The position numbers were made by a program, and so were the translations under genes. A stretch of DNA of 64,000 bases from Kitasatospora sp. GAS204B. GTDB taxonomy: Bacteria > Actinomycetota > Actinomycetes > Streptomycetales > Streptomycetaceae. The stretch lies in contig NZ_JARZAG010000001.1 of assembly GCF_029892155.1 (NCBI RefSeq), positions 1-64,000 of the forward strand. The letters are read 5' to 3'. A model generated the notes under the pieces. That model saw only the letters and a program-made list of their open reading frames with translations, was not told the DNA's origin and did not search any database. Every line of letters begins with the position of its first letter. The first letter of the stretch is position 1. Positions 7,890 through 16,123 of this stretch are shown in pieces.

Positions 7890-8533
7890 TGGCCGGCACC
7901 CGACTGCACCCGATCAGCCGGGCCCGGCTGACCACTGAACTCGCTGACCGGATCGAAGGGTTGATCCCAGCGGACGGCGGCGCCTGGCCCCGGATCGCGG
8001 TGGACGGCGCGCCGGCGACCGGTCCCGGGCAGCTGGCCGACGCCCTCGCCGAGGAGCTGATGCTGCGCGGTCGGCCGGTGCTGCGGGTGCGGTCGCGCTC
8101 GTTCCTGCGCCCCGCCTCGCTGCGGCTGGAGTACGGGCATCAGGACGCCGACGCCTACCTCGATCTCTGGCTGGACGACAACGCGCTCTTCCGCGAGGTC
8201 TTCACCCCGCTGGACCCGGGCGGCACCGGCCGGGTGCTGCCCGATCTGCGCGACCCGGAGACCGACCGCGCCACGCGCAGCCCGTATGTCGAACTCGCTC
8301 CCGGCACCGCACTGCTGATGGATGGTCAGTTCCTGCTCGGACGCTGGTTCCCGTTCGACCTGGTGGTGCACCTGCGGATGTCCGAGGCGGCGCTGCGGCG
8401 ACGCACCCCGCAGGAGGAGCAGTGGACGCTACCGGCCTTCGTCCGCTACGAGGAGGAGGTGCGCCCGGAGGAGGCGGCCGAAGTCCTGGTCCGGTCCGAT
8501 GATCCGGCCCACCTGGCGTGGAACCAGGGCTGA
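7889..8533 (+). CDS. Uridine-kinase-like protein with a degenerate P-loop
   Basis: A 214-residue protein coupled by TGATG to the dehydrogenase gene. It aligns by eye with the actinobacterial uridine kinase family: IAVDGAPATGPGQLADAL in the P-loop position, RVRSRSFLRPASLRLEYG, DAYLDLWLDDNAL, and DGQFLLGRWFPFDLVVHL. The P-loop lacks the Gly-Lys-Ser/Thr that binds phosphates, so normal kinase activity is doubtful. Either a non-catalytic relative or one using another phosphate-binding mode. Confidence 0.75.
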   Translation: MAGTRLHPISRARLTTELADRIEGLIPADGGAWPRIAVDGAPATGPGQLADALAEELMLRGRPVLRVRSRSFLRPASLRLEYGHQDADAYLDLWLDDNALFREVFTPLDPGGTGRVLPDLRDPETDRATRSPYVELAPGTALLMDGQFLLGRWFPFDLVVHLRMSEAALRRRTPQEEQWTLPAFVRYEEEVRPEEAAEVLVRSDDPAHLAWNQG

Positions 8534-8645
8534 CCGGGGGCGAGTTGGTGGGACGGCTGCGAACCATCACTCCTGTGGGTGATGGTCGTGGCCGAACTGT
8601 CATGCCACGCTGGATGCCTGAGCCACACCGCTGAAGGGACGCCAC

Positions 8646-9143
8646 ATGTTTCTCGGCAAAACCATGTCCGGCCTCGGCCTCACCCTGCTGACCGTGACCC
8701 TCACCGCGTTCGCGACGATCATGCCGGCCGCCGCCGCGAGCGGCCCGGCCGCCCGGCCCATGCCCCGCGCAGCCGGCGCGGTCCTGACCGGCGCCAGCGT
8801 CAGCTTCCACTCCGACCACGACCAGAAGGACCGTGACACGCTGGTCACCGTCACGGTTCGCGACATCAACGGCACCACCGACGCCCGGATCTCCAGCACC
8901 TTCGGTCAGTTCGACCAGTACAGCGACGTCGGTCCGTTCCAGCTCACCGTGCTCAACCACGGCTCGTGGGAGTCGCTCAAGGGCTCCGCCACCACCCTGC
9001 GGATCGACCCGCACGGCAACAACCACTGGGAGCCGAGCCTCTACGTCGACCTGGTCTTCAGCGACGGCTCCCACCTCTCCTCCGACTGCCCGTTCCTCGA
9101 CCTCGACCAGGAGTCGCGCCAGGTGTCCTGCGGCATCTCCTGA
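8646..9143 (+). CDS. Small secreted protein of unknown function
   Basis: A 165-residue protein with a clear signal peptide (about residues 1-31, hydrophobic LGLTLLTVTLTAFATIM then PAAAAS). The mature part is rich in Thr, Asp and aromatic residues and predicted mostly beta (VTVTVRDINGTTDARISS, SLYVDLVFSDG). Two cysteines near the C-terminus (DCPFLDLD and QVSCGIS) could form a disulphide. It looks like a secreted beta-sandwich; I do not recognise the family. Followed by a short tandem repeat. Confidence 0.75.
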   Translation: MFLGKTMSGLGLTLLTVTLTAFATIMPAAAASGPAARPMPRAAGAVLTGASVSFHSDHDQKDRDTLVTVTVRDINGTTDARISSTFGQFDQYSDVGPFQLTVLNHGSWESLKGSATTLRIDPHGNNHWEPSLYVDLVFSDGSHLSSDCPFLDLDQESRQVSCGIS

Positions 9144-9174
9144 GCCATGAGCCATGAGCCATGAGCTACGAGCC
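9141..9174. repeat. Tandem GAGCCAT repeat after the secreted-protein gene
   Basis: Three exact 7-base copies of GAGCCAT and one diverged copy directly at and after the stop codon at 9143. Confidence 0.7.
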
Positions 9175-9178
9175 CTGG

Positions 9179-9280
9179 CTGACGATTCGTCAGATCTGCC
9201 ACTCGATGGGAACCCGGCCGGGCGCGTCACCAGGGGAGCGGCCGGCCGGGGCCGGTGGCAGCGAACTGACGGTTCGTCAG
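9179..9280. repeat. Two copies of the palindrome CTGACG-N3-CGTCAG
   Basis: CTGACGATTCGTCAG (9179-9193) and CTGACGGTTCGTCAG (9266-9280) lie 87 bases apart in the gap between two convergent genes. The arms are perfect and the 3-base spacer varies. Further 13-base cores occur at 2996, 33867, 36849, 49788 and 54209. The loop is too short for a good terminator, so protein binding or a dispersed repeat is more likely. Confidence 0.7.
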
Positions 9281-9777
9281 GCGTGCGTGGTCGAGCCGGG
9301 ACGCAGCACCATCAGCACCGTCACCACGGCCCAGAGCAGCGCGAACAGCCCGGTGCTCGTGGTCAGCAGCTTCAGGCCGCCGAACGCGCGGACCGGATCG
9401 GCGTCCGCCTCGCCCGCGAGCGCGCTGACCACCGCCTCCTGCCGGGGCAGCACCAGGACCATCAGCACCAGGGCGGCGATCGCCGTGAGCACCAGCGAGG
9501 TGATCAGCCAGGGGCTGCCCATGACCCCCATCACCTGCGCCGTGCCGATCCCGAGCACCGGCACCGCGAGCCCGATCACCGCGTAGACCTGGGTGATCCG
9601 GTACAGCAGCCGTACCGACGCCGCCGCCTCCGGATCGGCCGCGGCGGCGGTCCCGCCGTCCTCGGCCACCGCCAGGGCAGCCTTCGCCTTGCGTGGGAAC
9701 ATGCTCGCCGCCACCGTCACCGGACCGATCGCGATGATCGCGGCCAGGACGTGCAGGCTCAACAGAAACTTGGCCAT
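9277..9777 (-). CDS. Four-helix integral membrane protein, DUF2269-like
   Basis: 166 residues with four hydrophobic segments: LLSLHVLAAIIAIGPVTVAA near the N-terminus, VYAVIGLAVPVLGIGTAQVM, LVLTAIAALVLMVLVL, and a C-terminal TGLFALLWAVVTVLMVL. The early His in a helix (SLHVLAA) matches DUF2269-type membrane proteins. The start ATG at 9777 is chosen for the membrane-targeted N-terminus; its ribosome site is weak. Function unknown. Confidence 0.75.
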   Translation of the reverse strand: MAKFLLSLHVLAAIIAIGPVTVAASMFPRKAKAALAVAEDGGTAAAADPEAAASVRLLYRITQVYAVIGLAVPVLGIGTAQVMGVMGSPWLITSLVLTAIAALVLMVLVLPRQEAVVSALAGEADADPVRAFGGLKLLTTSTGLFALLWAVVTVLMVLRPGSTTHA

Positions 9778-9907
9778 GGTGATCGACAGCCTTCGTGCTT
9801 TCCCGAGCGGCGGGCGGAGCCCGGGGGCCACGAGTCGCGGCGGCCCCGCCCGGCACGCTAACACCCGCCTGCTCGGCCTCGGACGGGCGGTCCACTTGAA
9901 CGCTGTG

Positions 9908-9933
9908 CCGACCCGACCCGACCCGACCCGACC
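9908..9933. repeat. CGACC tandem repeat
   Basis: Five near-perfect copies of a 5-base CGACC/CCGAC unit between the kynU stop and the membrane-protein gene. Confidence 0.7.
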
Positions 9934-9963
9934 GGTCCGCACGCACCGGTCGGGCCGCTCGGC

Positions 9964-11211
9964 TCAGGTCACCGCACCGCGCACGCTGAACCGCTCGGCC
10001 CGCCACTCGCCGCTCGCCAGCACCTCGCGCAGCGCCTGCGCCGCGTCCCAGACCTCGGTGTAGGAGAGGTACAGCGGGGTGAAGCCGAACCGCATCAGGT
10101 CCGGCGCCCGGAAGTCGCCGATCACCCCGCGCTCGATCAGTGCCTGGACCACCGGGAACGCCTCGGGGTGCCGGACCGCCACCTGGCTGCCGCGCAGCTC
10201 CGGCTGACCCGGCGTCACCACCTCCAGCCCGTCGGCCCGGCACTGCTCGATGAAGAGCCCGGTCAGCGCCAGGCTCTTGGCCCGCACCAGCTCCAGGTCG
10301 ACCCTGTCCCAGATCTCCAGGGTGGCCCGCAGCCCGGCCAGCGCGAGCAGCGACGGGAAACTGGTGAGGAACCGCCCGATCCCCTGGGTGGGCCGGTAGT
10401 CGCTCTCGAAGGCGAACGGCGCCGCGTGCGAGAACCAGCCGGTCAGCGGCTGCTCGACGGTGTCGTGGTGGCGCGCCGCCGCGTACAGGAAGCCCGGCGC
10501 GCACGGCCCGGCGTTCAGGTACTTGTAGGTGCAGCCGACCGCGAAGTCCACCTCGCAGGCCGTCAGGTCGATCGGCAGCGCGCCCGCCGAGTGGCACAGG
10601 TCCCAGATCATCAGCGCGCCGGCCCGGTGCACCTTGGCGGTGATCGCGGCCATGTCCAGCAGTCGCCCGGTGCGGTAGTCCACCTGGGAGAGCACCACGA
10701 CGGCGACGTCGTCGTCCAGGTGCGCGTCCAGGTCGTCCACCGAGGGCAGCAGCACGCTGCGGCCGCCCTCGAAGAGCCCGGTGACCCCCTCGGCGATGTA
10801 CAGGTCGGTCGGGAACGAGTCCCGCTCGCCGAGCACGGTGCGCCGCCCGGGGCGTAGCCGCAGTGCGGCCGTCAGCAGCTTGAACAGGTTGACCGAGACG
10901 CTGTCGCAGACCACCACCTCGCCCGCGCCGGCGCCGACCAGCGGTGCGATCCGGTCGCCGAGCCGGTAGGGCAGGTCGATCCAGCTGTGCTTGTTCCAGC
11001 TGGTGATCAGGTCCTTGCCCCACTCCTCCTCGACGGTCCGCCGGACCACCTCGGGAGTGCGTACGGGCAGCACGCCGAGCGAATTTCCGTCCAGGTAGGT
11101 CCCGTTGGCCGGGAGCGTGTACTCGGCGCGGAAGGCCGCCAGCGGGTCGGCCGCGTCCAGCGCCAGGCACTGCTCGCGCGAGCTCGGGATCGTCGCCAGG
11201 TCAACGCTCAC
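9964..11211 (-). CDS. kynU: Kynureninase
   Basis: 415 residues of fold-type I PLP enzyme. It cleaves L-kynurenine to anthranilate and alanine in tryptophan degradation. Diagnostic motifs are YLDGNSLGVLP (about 39-49), the cofactor-stacking region SVSVNLFKLL, DLCHSAGALPIDL with the Asp and His around the pyridine ring, and FAVGCTYKYLNAGPCAPG containing the Schiff-base Lys (about 230). Its ATG overlaps the stop of the dioxygenase gene by four bases, so kynA-kynU form one operon. No kynurenine formamidase gene is visible here. Confidence 0.96.
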   Translation of the reverse strand: MSVDLATIPSSREQCLALDAADPLAAFRAEYTLPANGTYLDGNSLGVLPVRTPEVVRRTVEEEWGKDLITSWNKHSWIDLPYRLGDRIAPLVGAGAGEVVVCDSVSVNLFKLLTAALRLRPGRRTVLGERDSFPTDLYIAEGVTGLFEGGRSVLLPSVDDLDAHLDDDVAVVVLSQVDYRTGRLLDMAAITAKVHRAGALMIWDLCHSAGALPIDLTACEVDFAVGCTYKYLNAGPCAPGFLYAAARHHDTVEQPLTGWFSHAAPFAFESDYRPTQGIGRFLTSFPSLLALAGLRATLEIWDRVDLELVRAKSLALTGLFIEQCRADGLEVVTPGQPELRGSQVAVRHPEAFPVVQALIERGVIGDFRAPDLMRFGFTPLYLSYTEVWDAAQALREVLASGEWRAERFSVRGAVT

Positions 11212-12059
11212 AACTCACCTCGTACGGTCCACAGTTCCGGGAAGACATCCTGATCGGCCGCGGCCTTGAGCCAACTCAGGCCGCTGGAACCGCCGCTGCC
11301 GGGCTTGGCGCCCATCGAGCGCTTCACCGAGGCGTAGTGGCGCTGCCGCCACCGGGTGACCCGCTCGGCGGTGTCGAGCAGGGCCTCCGCCAGCACCACG
11401 AGTTCGGCGTGCGCGGGGTCGGTGTAGACGGTGCGCCAGGCGGCCTCCAGCTGCGGGCTCGCGGTGTACCGCTCGGGGCCCACGTTCGGCGTGACGGCGA
11501 AGCCGCGGCGGGCCAGCAGCGCCACCACGTCGTCGTACAGTCCGGGTCGGGCCAGCGCGTCGGACAGCTCCCGGTGCGTCTCGGGTGCGCCCTGGTACAT
11601 GGCCAGCAGCCGGTCGGACTTGTTGCCGAGCAGGAACTCCAGCCGCAGGTAGGCGGAGGACTGGAAGCCCGAGGCCTCGCCGAGCAGCGGGCGGAAGGCG
11701 CTGAACTCGACCGGGGTGAGCGTGGCCAGCAGGTCCCAGGAGCTGTTCAGCACGTCCTGCGCGTTGGCCCCGCGGCGCAGCGCGGCCAGCGCCCCCGGCA
11801 GGTCGTCGGCCCGCAGCGCGCGCTGGGCCAGCTCCCACTCGTGCCGCAGCAGGTCGAAGAGCAACTCCATGACCTGGGTGGTGACGATGAACGACAGCTC
11901 GGCGTCCACGGTGCTGCGCGGCTGCTGCAGGGTGTGCAGCACGTCCAGCCGGGCGTATCGCTCGTACGGTGTCGCGCCGCTGGTCAGCGGGTCGGCGATG
12001 GCGTCCTCGCGGACGGGGTCGAACGCCAGGTTCGGCGTCTGGACGGTGGACCGGGACAT
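11208..12059 (-). CDS. kynA: Tryptophan 2,3-dioxygenase
   Basis: 283 residues, the usual bacterial length. The haem enzyme opens the indole ring of tryptophan to N-formylkynurenine. Visible motifs: YERYARLDVLHTLQ, TTQVMELLFDLLRHEWE, GEASGFQSSAYLRLEFLLGN, and WRQRHYASVKRSMGAKPGSG followed by GSSGLSWL, which carries the proximal haem His in RQRHY. First gene of the kynA-kynU operon, divergent from an Lrp-type regulator that is the natural candidate for control by tryptophan or kynurenine. Confidence 0.97.
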   Translation of the reverse strand: MSRSTVQTPNLAFDPVREDAIADPLTSGATPYERYARLDVLHTLQQPRSTVDAELSFIVTTQVMELLFDLLRHEWELAQRALRADDLPGALAALRRGANAQDVLNSSWDLLATLTPVEFSAFRPLLGEASGFQSSAYLRLEFLLGNKSDRLLAMYQGAPETHRELSDALARPGLYDDVVALLARRGFAVTPNVGPERYTASPQLEAAWRTVYTDPAHAELVVLAEALLDTAERVTRWRQRHYASVKRSMGAKPGSGGSSGLSWLKAAADQDVFPELWTVRGEL

Positions 12060-12152
12060 GATCGTGCTCCCCCTCGATGGCAGGTGGGGACTATTGTGCG
12101 GCGGGCCACCGCGGCTCTTGAATGGGCGACGGAGACCCGATCGGTGAGTCGG

Positions 12153-12168
12153 CCTTGCGTTCGCAAGG
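12153..12168. promoter_or_regulatory. Inverted repeat in the kynA/lrp intergenic region
   Basis: CCTTGCG-TT-CGCAAGG, 7-bp perfect arms, 46 bases before the regulator start. It could be an operator for the Lrp-type regulator. Followed by TCTTTTCTCC it could also act as a small attenuator in the leader. Confidence 0.55.
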
Positions 12169-12214
12169 TCTTTTCTCCGTCGGCCTGCCGCTCGGAAAGG
12201 AACCCGGAAACATC

Positions 12215-12655
12215 ATGGCCCTGGATGCCCTGGACCGCCGCCTGCTCGCCGAGCTGCAGGCCGACGCGCGGCTCTCCTACAACGAATTGTCCCGCCGGGT
12301 GAGCCTCTCCGCCCCGGCCGTCGCCGAGCGGGTACGCCGACTGGAGGCGGAGGGCGTGATCGACGGCTACCACGCGCACGTCGACCTGGCCCGGGCCGGA
12401 CTGCCGATCACCGCGCTGGTGCAGGTGCAGTGCTACGGCCCGCGCTGTCTGCTGCGCGATCCCTCGGTCGCCGCCTGGCCCGAGGTGCTCCAGCTGCACC
12501 GGGTGACCGGCGGGGCCTGCTGCGTGCTGCTGGTGGCGGTGGCGGAGATGGCGAGCTTCGAGGAACTGGTCGACCGGCTGGCGGCCTACGGGCAGCCGAG
12601 CAGCTCGATGATCCTCTCCAGCCCGGTGCCCTGGCGCCCGGTCACCGCGCCCTGA
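12215..12655 (+). CDS. Lrp/AsnC-family regulator, likely controlling kynurenine genes
   Basis: 146 residues starting at the ATG after GGAAAGGAAC. The opening ALDALDRRLLAELQADARLSYNELSRRV then SAPAVAERVRRLEAEGVI is a textbook Lrp winged helix. The C-terminal half (VQVQCYGPRC, VTGGACCVLLVAVAEMASFEELV) is the RAM ligand-binding domain. It is transcribed away from kynA-kynU, the common arrangement for an amino-acid-responsive local regulator. The ligand is inferred, not shown. Confidence 0.92.
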   Translation: MALDALDRRLLAELQADARLSYNELSRRVSLSAPAVAERVRRLEAEGVIDGYHAHVDLARAGLPITALVQVQCYGPRCLLRDPSVAAWPEVLQLHRVTGGACCVLLVAVAEMASFEELVDRLAAYGQPSSSMILSSPVPWRPVTAP

Positions 12656-12668
12656 GCCACCTGAGCCA

Positions 12669-13310
12669 TCAGTGCCCGCCGGAGGTGGGCAGGTGCACCC
12701 CCAGCCCCTGCAGCCCGTTCAGGAACAGCTCCACGCCGACCGCCGCGAGCAGCAGCCCGAGCAGTCGGGAGAGCACCTCCAGCGAGGTCCGGTGGGTGAG
12801 CCGCAGCAGCGGGGCCAGCGCCAGCACGCAGACGGTGTTGATCGCCACCACCGCCAGGTAGGCGCCCGCCACGGTGAACCGCCAGCCCCAGTCCTCCTTG
12901 GTCAGCGACTCCACCAGCACCGCCGTCATCGCCAGCGGGCTCGCCACGTACGGCAGCAGCAGCTCGCGCACCCCGTCGGCCATCGGGTTGTTCAGCGTCT
13001 CGTCGTCATCATCGCTCGCACCGCCCAGGTGCAGGCCGAGGACCAGCCCGACCGCGTAGAGGAAGAAGATCACCCCACCGGCCAGCTGCAGCGACTCGTC
13101 GCTGATGTGGAAGAAGTTGGTGAGCGCGTCCGCGCAGAACGCCATCAGCACCCCGACCAGCGCCGCCAGCAGGGAGCTGAGCACCACCAGCTTGCGCATC
13201 TCCGACACGCTGCGGGTGCGGGTCAGCTCGGCGTAGGCCAGCAGCACCTTGGGCGGGCCGACCACGGCGAAGAAGGTGACGAACGTGCTGCTCAGATCCA
13301 GGGTCGACAT
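12669..13310 (-). CDS. MarC-family (UPF0056) membrane protein
   Basis: 213 residues, six predicted membrane segments. It opens with TFVTFFAVVGPPKVLLAYAEL, close to the family's N-terminal VxPxG block, and has VRELLLPYVASPLAMTAVLV in the expected middle position. An acidic loop (GGASDDDDETLNN) separates the two halves. MarC proteins have no settled transport substrate. Monocistronic between convergent and unrelated genes. Confidence 0.85.
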   Translation of the reverse strand: MSTLDLSSTFVTFFAVVGPPKVLLAYAELTRTRSVSEMRKLVVLSSLLAALVGVLMAFCADALTNFFHISDESLQLAGGVIFFLYAVGLVLGLHLGGASDDDDETLNNPMADGVRELLLPYVASPLAMTAVLVESLTKEDWGWRFTVAGAYLAVVAINTVCVLALAPLLRLTHRTSLEVLSRLLGLLLAAVGVELFLNGLQGLGVHLPTSGGH

Positions 13311-13362
13311 TCCCCCAGGATGCTCGAGACCCGCCGCGCCGCACCGGCGCCGCACCGGCGGG

Positions 13363-13635
13363 TCAGCGCAGCCGGACCGTGACGCCCGTCTCACCGAGCA
13401 GCTCGACCACCGCCCACGCGTACCCGGGCGGCAGCTGCGGCGAGTGCTCGGCCGTCGCCCAGTCGTGCCAGACCAGGGTGAACGGCGGCACCGGGCCGAA
13501 GCCGCCGCGCAGGCAGTCGGCGAGTGCGTCCAGGTTGCTCCCGTAGTAGCCGTCCGGACCGTTTAGTGCCGTGCCGAGCGCCGTGTACAGCCCGGACCGG
13601 TCGGTGGCGGTGGCGCCGTCCAGGTGGAACTCCAT
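13363..13635 (-). CDS. Barstar-family protein
   Basis: 90 residues. The pattern LYTALGTALNGPDGYYGSNLDALADCLRGG is the conserved core of barstar (helix plus GxNLDALxDxL), and PFTLVWHDWATA and LLGETGVTVRLR complete the fold. Barstar relatives inhibit secreted guanyl ribonucleases. No ribonuclease gene is visible in this window, so the partner is elsewhere or the protein has another role. Confidence 0.88.
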   Translation of the reverse strand: MEFHLDGATATDRSGLYTALGTALNGPDGYYGSNLDALADCLRGGFGPVPPFTLVWHDWATAEHSPQLPPGYAWAVVELLGETGVTVRLR

Positions 13636-13750
13636 CGCTGACTCCCTCGGGTGCTCTGCTCCAGCGTCCCCCGGATGGCCTGCCCCGGTCGAGGAGCCGT
13701 GCCGGGTCGGCTGGGATGGAAGGCGGGGGCTGAGAGATGAGGACACCACC

Positions 13751-14293
13751 ATGGGCTGCGTCAACCGCACGGACCTCGGGCTGCTCGCCCTGCGCACCGC
13801 CGTGGGCGGTGTGCTCTTCGCACACGGTACCCAGAAGTTGTTCGGCTGGTTCGGCGGCGGAGGCCTGGAGGGCACCGCGGCCGGCATGGAGGCGATGGGG
13901 TTCAAGCCGGGCGGGCAGAGCGCGCTGGCGGCCGGCCTCGGTGAGGCGGGCGGCGGCGCGCTGCTGTTCGCCGGGCTGGCCACGCCGGTGGCCGGGCCGA
14001 TCGTGGCCGGCACCATGCTCGGCGCCAGCGTGGTGCACTTCCCGCACGGCTTCTTCGCCGTCAAGGGCGGCTACGAGTACCCGGCGCTGCTCGGCGTCTG
14101 CGGCCTGGCGCTCGGCCTCGCGGGCCCGGGCCGGCTCTCCCTGGACCACCTCACCGGCCACCGGCTGAACCGGCCGTGGCTGGGCGCGGTCGCCTTCGCC
14201 GCGGCCGCGGCGGGCGCCTTCCAGGTGGTCTGCAAGCGCGAGCGCGGCATCCGCGAGTCGGCGGCGCGGGCGATGGAGGGCGAGCCCGAATAG
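13751..14293 (+). CDS. DoxX-family membrane protein
   Basis: 180 residues starting at the ATG after GAGG. LALRTAVGGVLFAHGTQKLFGWFGGGG is the DoxX N-terminal signature; four hydrophobic segments follow. The region FPHGFFAVKGGYEYPALLG is typical of the branch found in actinobacteria. DoxX proteins are often linked to redox or sulphur stress at the membrane, but no partner gene is visible here. Confidence 0.88.
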   Translation: MGCVNRTDLGLLALRTAVGGVLFAHGTQKLFGWFGGGGLEGTAAGMEAMGFKPGGQSALAAGLGEAGGGALLFAGLATPVAGPIVAGTMLGASVVHFPHGFFAVKGGYEYPALLGVCGLALGLAGPGRLSLDHLTGHRLNRPWLGAVAFAAAAAGAFQVVCKRERGIRESAARAMEGEPE

Positions 14294-14350
14294 CGGTGCG
14301 AGCACCGCAGATGACCAGCAAGTGAATTCGGGCCCCTGCCCGCTTGGCGT

Positions 14351-14364
14351 CTACAGATCTGTAG
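14351..14364. promoter_or_regulatory. BlaI/CopY-type operator before uppP
   Basis: CTACAGATCTGTAG is a perfect 14-bp palindrome containing TACA-N4-TGTA, the usual core for BlaI/MecI/CopY winged-helix repressors. It lies about 94 bases upstream of the uppP start. Family of regulator is inferred from the half-site only. Confidence 0.55.
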
Positions 14365-14457
14365 TACGTTCTCGCGGGGAGGGGCTTGAGGCGCTCTACG
14401 CACGCCTCGGTACGCTGTCGCCCTCCGACGATTCCGTACCAGTGCTGAAGGTGTGCG

Positions 14458-15369
14458 ATGTCCCTGACCTACCCGGAATCGATCGGCGTGGGGCTGCTGC
14501 AAGGCGTCACCGAACTCTTCCCGGTCTCCAGCCTGGGACACAGCATCCTGATCCCCGCGCTGATCGGCGGCAGTGTCCAGAAGGACCTGAACGTCACGAC
14601 CGCCACCTCGCCGTACCTGTCGGTGCTGGTCGGCCTGCACCTGGCGACCGCGCTGGCGCTGGTGCTCTTCTTCCGCAAGGACTGGGCCCGGGTGATCCGC
14701 GGGCTGTTCACCTCCATACGCGAGCGCCGAATAGAGACCTCCGAGCAGCGGCTGGCCTGGCTGCTGATCGTCGGCACCATCCCGGTCGGCCTGGTGGGCC
14801 TGGTCGCCGAGAAGGCACTGCGCGACGCGCTCGGCAAGCCGGTGGTCGCGGCGGTCTTCCTGGCACTGAACGGTTTCGTCCTGCTCGGCGCCGACCGGCT
14901 GCGCCGCGGCGGCGGCGGGCGCCGCCGGGCCGGCGCGCAGGGCGCGCACACGCCGGGCGTCGACCCGGCCATCGAGTCGGACCGCCGGCTGGCCCGGCTG
15001 AGCTTCCGCGAGGGCATCTGGATCGGCGCCGCGCAGATCATCGCGCTGCTGCCGGGCATCAGCCGCTCCGGCGTCACGATGAGCACCGGCATCCTGCGAG
15101 GCCTCAACCACGAGGACGCGGCCCGCTTCTCCTTCCTGCTGGCCACCCCCGTGATCGGCGCGGCCGCCGTGCTCAAGATGCCCGAGCTGCTCAAGCCGGA
15201 GAACGCCGGGATCCGTGGGCCGCTGCTGGTCGGCTCGATCTGCGCCTTCGTGGCCGGCTACATCTCGGTGAAGTTCCTGACCAAGTACTTCGAGAACCGC
15301 AGCCTGACCCCGTTCGCGATCTACTGCCTGCTGGCGGGCGTCGGCAGCGCGGTCTACCTGAGCATCTGA
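14458..15369 (+). CDS. uppP: Undecaprenyl-diphosphate phosphatase (UppP/BacA)
   Basis: 303 residues, polytopic. It dephosphorylates undecaprenyl diphosphate, recycling the lipid carrier for peptidoglycan and giving bacitracin tolerance. Motif 1 is LLQGVTELFPVSSLGHSIL (about 13-31) with the catalytic Glu and the conserved His; motif 2 is ALLPGISRSGVTMSTGILRG (about 196-215). A loop rich in Arg and Gly (RRGGGGRRRAGAQG) is inserted between the halves, seen in actinobacterial members. A BlaI-type palindrome lies in the leader region. Confidence 0.95.
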   Translation: MSLTYPESIGVGLLQGVTELFPVSSLGHSILIPALIGGSVQKDLNVTTATSPYLSVLVGLHLATALALVLFFRKDWARVIRGLFTSIRERRIETSEQRLAWLLIVGTIPVGLVGLVAEKALRDALGKPVVAAVFLALNGFVLLGADRLRRGGGGRRRAGAQGAHTPGVDPAIESDRRLARLSFREGIWIGAAQIIALLPGISRSGVTMSTGILRGLNHEDAARFSFLLATPVIGAAAVLKMPELLKPENAGIRGPLLVGSICAFVAGYISVKFLTKYFENRSLTPFAIYCLLAGVGSAVYLSI

Positions 15370-15466
15370 CGCCCTCAGCGGGTGACGGCGAGTCGCGGCT
15401 GACGGTGTGTCACCTGGATGCGTCCGCCCGCTGGCGGCGGGCCGGGTCGGCGCCGAAGGTGAGGCC

Positions 15467-16111
15467 ATGGACCACCGCCACACTCCGCCGCTGCGCCAGC
15501 TCGCCCCCCGCCGTCCGCGCGCCCGTCGGGCACATCTCGCCCCGATCACCCTGGTGATCGGGGCGGCGCTGTGCGTGGGCGGCGCGCTGGCCGGCTGCTC
15601 CTCCAGCTCCAGCAAGCCGGCCACCTCGACCGTCTCCGCCGCCGCCAGCGCGGCCCAGTCGCTCGCCTCGCAGGCCGCCTCCGCGGCGCAGTCGATCGCC
15701 TCCCAGGCCGGCTCGGCCGGCAGTTCCGTCTTCTCCCAGGGCGCCTCCGCGGCCAGCAGCCTGGCCACCGCCGGATCCTCCGCGCTCGCCTCCGCCCAGT
15801 CCGCTGCCGCCTCCGCGCTGGGCAGCGCCACCGGCGGCTTCGACGCGAGCGGCGACGTCTCGCTCGGCCAGGTCACCGTCGACTCCGCCAGCCGTGCCCA
15901 GGTCCCGGTCACCGTCGTCAACCACCAGTCCCAGGCTGAGCGTTACACGATCCTGATCAACTTCAAGGATGCCGCCGGCACCCTGCTGGACACCGTGCCG
16001 GTCAACGTCGGCCCCGTTCAGCCGGGCGCCACCGCGGCCGTGACGGCGACCAGCGTCCAGGTGGTCTCGGGCACCGTGACAGCGAGCGTGGGGAGCGCGC
16101 TGCGGTACTGA
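15467..16111 (+). CDS. Ala/Ser-rich lipoprotein with FxLYD-like C-terminal domain
   Basis: 214 residues. After a basic N-terminus and a hydrophobic segment comes the lipobox ALAGC (Cys about 46). Residues about 50-125 are a low-complexity Ala/Ser/Gln stretch with repeated AASxAQS units, probably a flexible wall-spanning stalk. The last 85 residues (SRAQVPVTVVNHQSQAERYT, FKDAAGTLLDTVPVNVGPVQ) look like an immunoglobulin-like FxLYD-type domain. Attached to the outer membrane face; function unknown. Confidence 0.82.
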   Translation: MDHRHTPPLRQLAPRRPRARRAHLAPITLVIGAALCVGGALAGCSSSSSKPATSTVSAAASAAQSLASQAASAAQSIASQAGSAGSSVFSQGASAASSLATAGSSALASAQSAAASALGSATGGFDASGDVSLGQVTVDSASRAQVPVTVVNHQSQAERYTILINFKDAAGTLLDTVPVNVGPVQPGATAAVTATSVQVVSGTVTASVGSALRY

Positions 16112-16123
16112 GGCGCGGTCTGC

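Noticed and set aside
14071..15921. 616-residue minus-strand frame opposite uppP
   Set aside because: No family motif, composition typical of an antisense shadow, and uppP is clear on the plus strand.
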